Of a DNA stretch of 43,899 nt, positions 38,166 through 43,899 are shown in pieces (position 1 is the first letter of the stretch; the number at the start of each line of letters is the position of its first letter). This DNA is from a virus. The notes beneath the pieces are model-generated. The model was given only the letters and a program-made list of their open reading frames with translations, did no database searches and was not told where the DNA came from. Location: positions 1-43,899 of IMG/VR virus record IMGVR_UViG_3300040801_002077. One strand, given 5' to 3'. A program made the position numbers and the translations under genes.

Positions 38166-39837
38166 CGTTGTCACGGGGACATACAACCGCCTCGAATCAT
38201 TAAAGGCAATGATTGCCTCGGTGCGGTCAACGATCCCGCGCCGGCTATCCTACGAGATTATCGTGGTGGACAACGGTAGCACCGACGGGACAGACCGCTG
38301 GGCAAAGAGCCAGGCTGACATCTTCCTGATCCAGCTAGGGCAGCCACGTGGGGCAGTCCATGCCTTTACCGAGGGAGCCTATGCCGCCGAGGGTGATTAC
38401 GTACTGCTGGCAACCGACGATGTGACCTTCCCGCCGCACGCCATCACGCGGGCACTGGTGCATATGGAAGCAACGTTAACATGTGGGGCGGTGGCGTTCC
38501 AGCACAACAAATACGGTGACGGGATGGACGTGGATTACGTGCGGTCGAAAGACGGGCGGCATGTTCCCTACCCGCAGATTGCCCTCGTCCGGCGCAGGCT
38601 GGGCGACGTGGTTGGCTGGTGGGGTGGACGCAACAATGTGATGAGCCAGGCGTTCACCTACGGCGGGGACAACTTCCTCGGCGCAGGGATCTGGTCGCGC
38701 GGGTATACCGTGTGCAAGGTCAATGGCGTTTACGAGAACGAACACATCTATCAGGATACGAGCCGGCAACTCAGCCGAGCAAACGCCAAGCGGGACGGGC
38801 GACTGTATCACAGCTTATACCCGGACGGCGTACCAATTGGTACGTTGGACACTCCGCCGGCGGATACCGAGCGGCTACGGGTGTTACTGGCGGTGCACTA
38901 CGACCCGAACCGACCGCAGCATAAGCGCAATAAGCGCGGGTGGCGGGAGGCGTGGGACGAACTTGGGCACGTCGTGGAGTATGACTTTGCCTGGGCACAT
39001 GCACAGGATCGGTGTGTAAGTGATGAGCTGGCCGACCTGGCCGAGGCATGGCAGCCGCACATTATCTTTGCACAGGTGCAAAACACCGCACATGGCTTCA
39101 ACGGATTCACAGCGCAACGACTACGGTATGCCGCACCAAATGCGGTCATGGTCAACGTAAACGGCGACTACTGGCGTCACAGCTACCTGTCCGAAACGAT
39201 GATGGGGGTGCACCAGTGGTTTGACGTGCTGGGGTGCACAGATGCGGCCGTACTGTCGGAGTTGCGTAACCGTGGGGTGAACGCGGTGCATCTGCTACAC
39301 GCCTATGAGCCGGTGGGTGACCTGCCCGACGCGGCAACGCACGAGATTGTATTCCTAGGAAACGGATACAGCCCGGAGCGGCAGGCACTCGCTAAGGCTT
39401 TGCGCCGCCTGAATCCCGATGCCGGCTTGTATGGCTCAATGCCGGGCATGCGTATGGATGGTAACACGCTATACGATTTCGCCCTGGGGCGAGCGTTGTA
39501 CGCGAACGCTGACTTTGCCGTGTCGCCTATGCAATTTGATGACACTGATGGCTACGTGAGTAATCGGCTGTGGGAAATCATGGTAGCCGGCGGGGCGGTG
39601 GCATTGCAGCAGCGGTCGCCGGGGCTGGAAGATGCGACCGGGATTGTGGACGGTGAGCATGTCCTGCTGTGGGATACACTGGACGATCTCGCCGACCTGG
39701 TGGAGGCGTACCGGAAGCGCCCCAACGAGCGGGCGCGCATTGCTTGTCAGGCGCAGCAACTCGCCCGTGAGCGGCATTCGTTTCGCAGTCGGGTGCAGCA
39801 GGTGCTTACTTATGTAGAGCAGATGGAAGGTGCATGA
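38149..39837 (+). CDS. Two-domain glycosyltransferase (GT2 + GT1/CgeB-like)
   Basis: The protein has 562 residues. Residues 1-235 are GT-A (ISVVTGTYNRLESLKAMIASV, IIVVDNGSTDGTD, VLLATDDVTFPP). Residues 240-560 are GT-B (LRVLLAVHYDPN, HIIFAQVQNTA, IVFLGNGYSPERQALAKALR, NADFAVSPMQ, GYVSNRLWEIMVAGGAVALQQRSPGLED), with the C-terminal nucleotide-sugar site typical of CgeB-like transferases. Together with the preceding gene, three transferase domains stand inside the head-gene block. They could build a short glycan on capsid or tail proteins. The palindrome at 38829-38844 lies in this gene. Confidence 0.85.
   Translation: MPPLISVVTGTYNRLESLKAMIASVRSTIPRRLSYEIIVVDNGSTDGTDRWAKSQADIFLIQLGQPRGAVHAFTEGAYAAEGDYVLLATDDVTFPPHAITRALVHMEATLTCGAVAFQHNKYGDGMDVDYVRSKDGRHVPYPQIALVRRRLGDVVGWWGGRNNVMSQAFTYGGDNFLGAGIWSRGYTVCKVNGVYENEHIYQDTSRQLSRANAKRDGRLYHSLYPDGVPIGTLDTPPADTERLRVLLAVHYDPNRPQHKRNKRGWREAWDELGHVVEYDFAWAHAQDRCVSDELADLAEAWQPHIIFAQVQNTAHGFNGFTAQRLRYAAPNAVMVNVNGDYWRHSYLSETMMGVHQWFDVLGCTDAAVLSELRNRGVNAVHLLHAYEPVGDLPDAATHEIVFLGNGYSPERQALAKALRRLNPDAGLYGSMPGMRMDGNTLYDFALGRALYANADFAVSPMQFDDTDGYVSNRLWEIMVAGGAVALQQRSPGLEDATGIVDGEHVLLWDTLDDLADLVEAYRKRPNERARIACQAQQLARERHSFRSRVQQVLTYVEQMEGA
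38829..38844. promoter_or_regulatory. Second TACCAATTGGTA palindrome
   Basis: CGTACCAATTGGTACG is a perfect 16-bp palindrome sharing its 12-base core with the parB palindrome at 21374-21395. Candidate second ParB-binding site. Confidence 0.35.
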
Positions 39838-40418
39838 TGGCTATCCGCTCGCGGGTCGTGGTGGACAAGAGCGTCGTCCAGGAAGTGAACCGGGCAGTGC
39901 GTGGGGTGAAGCAGCAAGTGGATAAAGCCGCGCAAGCCTCGTATCGAAAGGTGTTCCCCGGACTGGAGCGTCGCCTGGCCCGGTATCCATCGCAGCGGCC
40001 GGCCGGGGTGAAGCATGAATTTGCGAGCGACAAGTCCCGACGGTGGTACTTCGCCGCCGTCAACGGGCGCATTCCCGGCGTAACCATACCCACCCGCAAC
40101 GGGCGCTATGCCCGCACCGGGCAGCTCGGCGACAGTTGGAAAGCAACGCTGCGCGTGCAGGACAACCGCACCGACTTCATTGTCAGCAGTGACTACGACT
40201 CCACCTGGCGCGGGCAGTCTTACCCAATTGCCGCGCTGGTCGGCGGCCCGATTGCCCCCAACAGCAAATTCAACCAGGTGCCGGGACATCGGCGCGTGTG
40301 GGGGCGCAACCGCTACCGGCGGATCGTCGTCAGTGGGCAGCAGGAATACGAGCGCGACCTGAAGAAGCGGCTACGGAGCATCGACCTAACGGACGCGATT
40401 ATACGGAGGAACTTATAG
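39834..40418 (+). CDS. Head-tail connector/tail completion-like protein
   Basis: The protein has 194 residues; the ATG overlaps the previous TGA (ATGATGG), with GGAAGG upstream. It is very basic (VNRAVRGVKQQVDKAAQASYRKVFPGLERRLARYP, YARTGQLGDSWKATLRVQDNR, DYDSTWRG). The helix-then-strands layout with GYARTGxLxxSWK-like motif resembles HK97 gp10-like tail completion or neck proteins. Position between capsid and tail genes agrees. Exact role not certain. Confidence 0.65.
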   Translation: MMAIRSRVVVDKSVVQEVNRAVRGVKQQVDKAAQASYRKVFPGLERRLARYPSQRPAGVKHEFASDKSRRWYFAAVNGRIPGVTIPTRNGRYARTGQLGDSWKATLRVQDNRTDFIVSSDYDSTWRGQSYPIAALVGGPIAPNSKFNQVPGHRRVWGRNRYRRIVVSGQQEYERDLKKRLRSIDLTDAIIRRNL

Positions 40419-41288
40419 ATGGCGGTTCCATACACGCCCGACCTATGCACGCTGGAGCGGGTACTTAAAAAGCAGGACCTGACCGACCGCAACGCGCAGG
40501 CGTTGAACCTGCGCGATGACTATGACGAGGTACTCGTGCTGCTGACGGACATGATCCACGAGGTAAGTGCGGACATCGCCGATTACTGTGGCCGGGTGTT
40601 CATGCCGTATGAGGAGACGAAGGAATACGGCTGGGCAGAGGAGGAGCATGTGTCGCTGCGCGAGTTGGCGTTGCTGGGGGATGACCTCATCGCCGTCAGT
40701 AGCTTCACGTATGCCAACGGCGGCACGCCTACAACAACGACACTGCTACCCCGCAACGAGTATCCAAAGTGGAAGATTCGCCTCGGCAAGTATGACCGCA
40801 TGGTGTACGACAGCACGAGTGAATTGGCGGCAACTGTCGTCGGTACGTTCGGGTATGCGCCGCGCTGGCCAAACCACTGGCTCGACAGTGGGGTGACGTT
40901 GGACAGTAGCCTGACGGCAGCGGCGAGCACGATCACGCTGGCGACAGAGGATGAGGCGGCGGTGTTTGAGCGCTTGCAGTACATCCAGGTGAACGACGAG
41001 ACGCTGCAAATCACGGACATTGACGGGGCTAACCTGACGGTGACGCGGGGCGAGCTGGGCACGACGCCGGCCGCGCACGACAGCGGCGACGCAATCAACG
41101 TGTACAAGCAGTTGGAGGACTTAGCCCGCGCCACGGCGGACGCGGTGCGGTATCGGTACAAGACGCTGAGTGATGTCGGTGGGCAGATTGAGATCTCTGC
41201 CGTGGGTACGGTGGCTATCGAAAGGATGGATCGGTCAATCACCAAGACGATTGAGCGCTATCGGCGGGTGGGTGGATTCGCGGTATGA
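40419..41288 (+). CDS. Head-tail adaptor with inserted beta domain
   Basis: The protein has 289 residues. The N-terminal half (LTDRNAQALNLRDDYDEVLVLLTDMIHEVSADIADYCGRVF) and C-terminal helices (LEDLARATADAVRYRYKTLSDVG) resemble gp6-like connectors, in which a helical bundle binds the portal ring. An inserted beta domain at about residues 165-225 (TLDSSLTAAASTITLATEDEA, LQITDIDGANLTVTRGELGTTPAAHDSG) is extra to the usual fold. It overlaps the next gene by ATGA. Confidence 0.7.
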   Translation: MAVPYTPDLCTLERVLKKQDLTDRNAQALNLRDDYDEVLVLLTDMIHEVSADIADYCGRVFMPYEETKEYGWAEEEHVSLRELALLGDDLIAVSSFTYANGGTPTTTTLLPRNEYPKWKIRLGKYDRMVYDSTSELAATVVGTFGYAPRWPNHWLDSGVTLDSSLTAAASTITLATEDEAAVFERLQYIQVNDETLQITDIDGANLTVTRGELGTTPAAHDSGDAINVYKQLEDLARATADAVRYRYKTLSDVGGQIEISAVGTVAIERMDRSITKTIERYRRVGGFAV

Positions 41289-41734
41289 CGGTCACGACAA
41301 AGGCGCTGCTGGATCGGGTGCATGAACTCAATCAGACACTGGATTCGATTAACGCGTGGAGGTACTACGAAAGCTCGCTGAAAGGCGCGATCTTTCCGGT
41401 GGTTATCCCGACCGTTGGTGAAGGCGACCAATCGGCAGAGAGCGGGGGCACGCTGCGGGCAACGCGGGCGGTTCGGTTGGAGTTGTTCGCCGGGCCGGCC
41501 ACGCAGGGGTTACTCGCCAAGACCTATGCCGAAAACGCAGAGGTTGCGGTTGAGGATCTGTATACGCTGTACAACCAGCGGATGAGCCTGCAACTGCCGG
41601 GCACAGATCAAGGCATTGTCACGATGGCGCTACTCGCCAACGACACGGGTATCCTGTACGACGAGATAACCGGACACTTCCGCATGGACCTCACCCTGTC
41701 GGTGACGTTCCAGCGCTATATTACGCACACATAG
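41285..41734 (+). CDS. Tail terminator-like protein
   Basis: The protein has 149 residues. The helix-strand pattern (TKALLDRVHELNQTLDSINAWRYYESSLKGAIFPVVIPTVGEG, RLELFAGPATQGLLAKTYAENAEVAVEDLYTLYNQ) and the final strands (GHFRMDLTLSVTFQRYI) suit lambda gpU/HK97 gp10-type tail terminators. It stands just before the major tail protein, the normal position. The assignment is by size, pattern and order. Confidence 0.65.
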   Translation: MTVTTKALLDRVHELNQTLDSINAWRYYESSLKGAIFPVVIPTVGEGDQSAESGGTLRATRAVRLELFAGPATQGLLAKTYAENAEVAVEDLYTLYNQRMSLQLPGTDQGIVTMALLANDTGILYDEITGHFRMDLTLSVTFQRYITHT

Positions 41735-41750
41735 ATAGAGAGGGAATATC

Positions 41751-42644
41751 ATGACAATCAACCAATCCGGGGCTATCGGACTGAACAAGGTCCTATACTC
41801 CTTCAAGGACAATAACGGGATCAACATCGGCTCTAGCCCGACGCTGGCAGAAGGTGCGGACAGCGATATCGGCATGTTCTTTGCGTCTCAAGAATTGGCG
41901 ATGTCGATCCCGTCCCTGAACGTTGTGAATCTGCAGGGGGACGATGGCACCCGTGGGGCTATCGGATTTGAAGGTGACGGATCGCCACAAGGTAACCTTA
42001 CGGTCAACAGCTACGATGTGCAGTTGTCGGCGGATATGGAGGGGCTAACCGCAAACGACGAAACCGACTTTGCGAAGTACGGCCTCATCGGCGCCGAAAA
42101 CAAAACACCCAAAAATATGTCGCTAATGACGCAGTCCCAGACCGTCATCCACGATGAAAACCTGAGAGGCACGATTGGCTGGGAATACATCAACTGGCTG
42201 GCTGTGCAGGGGCAAAATCTCGGACGGGCTACGTATGCGTTCCAGGGCGTCGGCGGCTATAACTATTTCTTGTTCGCAAACCGAGGGTCGCGCTGGATAT
42301 GGAATGAGTCCGTCGCTTCGGAGGATGTCGGTGATACAGCCGGCTACAACACAAGCCCGATCACGTTCACCGAGCGCCTGCGCGTGCATTACTTCCGGGA
42401 TGACGAAACCGTAGTTCAGTTCACGCTTGCTTATAAGCCGAGCAGCAAGGATCAGGTGTCAGCGTATCGCACAACGGCAGACGGCACGACATCGGCACTG
42501 ACGCAGTCCGACACGCCCGCCGACGAAACCGAGTTCGACGTGAACATCAGCACCGGCGTGTTTGACCTTGGCGGCTCAGGCACGGCAGGCGATGTCGTCA
42601 CGGTCCGCTACAACTACGAGAGCATCGACGATGCTACATCGTAA
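41751..42644 (+). CDS. Major tail (tube) protein
   Basis: The protein has 297 residues, with GAGGG eight bases upstream. It is beta-rich (LNVVNLQGDDGTRGAIGFEGDGSPQGNLTVNSYDVQLSADMEGL, TFTERLRVHYFRDDETVVQFTLAYKPSSKDQ) and ends with an Ig-like tail (DVNISTGVFDLGGSGTAGDVVTVRYNYESI), often found decorating tail tubes. It is followed by the G/GT pair and the tape measure, which fixes its identity as the tube subunit. It overlaps the next gene by 14 bases. Confidence 0.82.
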   Translation: MTINQSGAIGLNKVLYSFKDNNGINIGSSPTLAEGADSDIGMFFASQELAMSIPSLNVVNLQGDDGTRGAIGFEGDGSPQGNLTVNSYDVQLSADMEGLTANDETDFAKYGLIGAENKTPKNMSLMTQSQTVIHDENLRGTIGWEYINWLAVQGQNLGRATYAFQGVGGYNYFLFANRGSRWIWNESVASEDVGDTAGYNTSPITFTERLRVHYFRDDETVVQFTLAYKPSSKDQVSAYRTTADGTTSALTQSDTPADETEFDVNISTGVFDLGGSGTAGDVVTVRYNYESIDDATS

Positions 42645-43173
42645 CGACTTAGCGACACGGGAGTATGAGATCGCGGACGGGGTAACGGCAACCGTCCGCG
42701 ACAGCACGTTATTCGATGCCGGCGCGGTGCGGGTGATGTTCCGCAAGCTGCGCTCGGTGGAGGCTTACCAGTCGCTGCCAACGTTCCAACGGGACGTGGT
42801 GGACGAGGTGGTCGTGGACATCCTCGGCGCGATGGCACGCACGACGGGCATCACCGGCGACATGCCGTGCTTTGGCCCACAGGATGACGCACAGACCATC
42901 TTTGACGGCGTGATGGAAATCGCCAACCGCCCCCGGACGCGGGCAATGGGCGCATGGCTGAACTCGCAGAACGCGGTGTTCGCCAATGACCCCGACCTGC
43001 TGCCGCCGGAGGACGTGCCAGAGGGAAAAGACAAAAGCCCGCCATCCAGCAAAAGCGGAAAGAGTGGCGGGAACGCGTCCAAGGAAACGTCCGAAAGCGA
43101 CACGACGCCATCCTCCGCCGAGACAAGCACCGTGAAGAGTTCGGCGAGCAAGTCAAGCAGTACCGAAAGCTAA
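42631..43173 (+). CDS. Tail assembly chaperone gpG-like
   Basis: ATG 42631 gives 180 residues. Residues 1-125 form the folded part (YEIADGVTATVRDSTLFDAGAVRVMFRKLRSVEAYQSL, IFDGVMEIANRPRTRAMGAWLNSQNAVF). After the slip site the zero-frame tail is only Ser, Lys and Thr (SPPSSKSGKSGG, SSAETSTVKSSASKSSSTES), as expected when that part matters little. A -1 shift at 43023-43029 produces the G-T form. It keeps the tape measure soluble during tail assembly. Confidence 0.85.
   Translation: MLHRNDLATREYEIADGVTATVRDSTLFDAGAVRVMFRKLRSVEAYQSLPTFQRDVVDEVVVDILGAMARTTGITGDMPCFGPQDDAQTIFDGVMEIANRPRTRAMGAWLNSQNAVFANDPDLLPPEDVPEGKDKSPPSSKSGKSGGNASKETSESDTTPSSAETSTVKSSASKSSSTES
43023..43029 (+). promoter_or_regulatory. 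-1 frameshift site GGGAAAA
   Basis: The zero frame reads GAG GGA AAA, so G-GGA-AAA is a canonical X-XXY-YYZ slippery heptamer, very close to the lambda G-T site. The -1 frame is open from here to 43451. Confidence 0.85.
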
Positions 43174-43451
43174 ATCCGAACTCGGACTTTGAACCGGAGT
43201 ACGTGCCGTTGCCGCCCGATCCGCTACCACCCGATTACGGGATGTACGACGAGCGGATGCTGGAGGCGCTGTATGCGCTGCGGGACGAGAACATCGACCC
43301 GTACACGTACCTGCACGAGTGGACGGAAGAAATGCGGCACGACTTCTGGCTCGCGGTGGCCATCGACAATCACGAGCGCTATAACGCTAAACACCGACCC
43401 AACGCCGGCAAGCTCAAGACGGTACCGGCGGACAAGGTCAACAAACTCTAG
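43029..43451 (+). CDS. gpT-like part of the frameshifted G-T chaperone
   Basis: After the slip the -1 frame encodes 140 residues (QKRKEWRERV, FEPEYVPLPPDPLPPDYGMYDERMLEALYALRDENIDPYTYLHEWTEEM, ending VPADKVNKL). The fusion totals 273 residues from 42631. The part after 43203 could be read as a gene of its own, but no ribosome binding site is seen there. The charged helical T domain binds the tape measure and tube protein in lambda-like tails. Confidence 0.85.
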   Translation, partial: RQKPAIQQKRKEWRERVQGNVRKRHDAILRRDKHREEFGEQVKQYRKLNPNSDFEPEYVPLPPDPLPPDYGMYDERMLEALYALRDENIDPYTYLHEWTEEMRHDFWLAVAIDNHERYNAKHRPNAGKLKTVPADKVNKL

Positions 43452-43460
43452 GAGTATCCA

Positions 43461-43899
43461 GTGGCAAACGAGGAAGTCCTCAATCTATTACGGATTGAGA
43501 CCGAAACGGATACAACCGAATTAGAGCGCTCACTGCAACGGTTCCAGCAACTGGCGGACGCCGGCGAGGAAATCGACAACGCGCTGACACGCGTTGGGCG
43601 CAACCGGGCGCTGGACAACATTGCCCGCGATGCGCAGTCCGCGAGTGTGCCGAGCGACCGGTTAGCAACGGCACTGAAAGAAATCGGCGCGTCGGACAGT
43701 GATCTGAAGCGCGTGAGCCGGGAATACGAGCGCATTGGCGACGCGGCGCAGCGGGCAACACGCGATGCCCAGCGGCTATCCGATCAGCAGCGGCGGTTTG
43801 ATGAAACGTCGCGGGGCGTGCAACTCGCCGGCGATGTGCAGAGTAATCTCGGCGCGATCAGCGGGCTGGCGGGGGCAGCCGGGGCCGGCGGCGTGGCCA
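43461..43899 (+). CDS. Tail tape measure protein, 5' part
   Basis: GTG 43461 has AGGAG six bases upstream. The 146 codons visible here include helical, Arg/Asp-rich sequence (TTELERSLQRFQQLADAGEEIDNALTRVG) and then run into the terminal repeat. Joining 43782 to base 1 continues the frame to the stop at 2453. Confidence 0.9.
   Translation, partial: MANEEVLNLLRIETETDTTELERSLQRFQQLADAGEEIDNALTRVGRNRALDNIARDAQSASVPSDRLATALKEIGASDSDLKRVSREYERIGDAAQRATRDAQRLSDQQRRFDETSRGVQLAGDVQSNLGAISGLAGAAGAGGVA
43783..43899. repeat. Terminal direct repeat, right copy
   Basis: Identical to 1-117; see the left copy. Removing it leaves 43782 bases. Confidence 0.97.

Noticed and set aside
43203-43451. An independent 82-residue gene
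   Set aside because: No ribosome binding site precedes it, and the same frame is open back to the GGGAAAA slip site, so it is the end of the frameshifted chaperone.

Overview
This window looks like one complete genome of a temperate tailed phage with siphovirus-type gene content, about 43.8 kb and GC-rich by eye. The last 117 bases (43783-43899) repeat the first 117 exactly, and the tape-measure gene runs in frame across the joint. The molecule is therefore a closed circle or a circularly permuted genome of 43782 unique bases. The phage carries a tyrosine integrase, and right behind it the 3' half of a tRNA-Lys(UUU) gene, the usual form of an attP site. The bacterial host is not named by the sequence. 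A membrane protein with a TPR-like N-terminus (28626-29165) recalls proteins of Chloroflexota, but that is a weak hint.

Layout. (1) The late plus-strand module starts at 30175 and runs through the joint: small and large terminase, a portal fused to a Mu gpF-like head protein, a 2H phosphoesterase/prohead protease/scaffold fusion, major capsid, two glycosyltransferase genes, connectors, tail terminator, major tail protein, a G/GT frameshift pair and the tape measure. It continues from position 1 with tail-tip proteins, a fibre-like protein, a probable membrane/lysis pair and a possible carbohydrate-binding protein, and ends at a terminator at 10730-10762. (2) Positions 10783-24904 are all minus strand. 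They hold small accessory genes (three proteins built of a repeated 45-residue helix-turn-helix-like module, two ASCH-domain proteins, a ribbon-helix-helix/zinc-ribbon protein), then replication and DNA-handling genes (DUF4031/HhH fusion, DUF5131 protein, Dam-like methylase, replication initiator with a DnaA-N-like tail) and a parB-parA pair. (3) Positions 24943-26557 are the lysogeny region: integrase, attP, XRE repressor and divergent consensus promoters. (4) Positions 26558-30040 are a rightward early operon with a Rad52-type annealing protein and small proteins, leading to the terminase genes.

How it may work together. ParA and ParB together with an integrase suggest partition functions in a phage that can also integrate; a palindrome with core TACCAATTGGTA lies inside parB and again at 38829. 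Three neighbouring minus-strand proteins carry short motifs resembling replisome docking peptides (QPDLF, QRSLF and a C-terminal DNEIPF). The late operon may be controlled by an attenuator: a promoter, a 10-codon leader peptide and a terminator inside that peptide's codons lie just before the small terminase gene.

Most unusual regions. At 10783-11870 a small operon has a promoter whose -35 box lies between two AGTGCWGCACT palindromes. Three of its genes share a 13-15 base leader next to the ribosome binding site, and a promoter/terminator pair on the opposite strand would make a roughly 49-nt RNA beginning with the complement of that leader. The 2H-protease fusion, the two glycosyltransferases beside the capsid gene and the modular HTH-like repeat proteins also deserve attention. 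Family names come from recognising motifs in the translated sequence; no database search was run.
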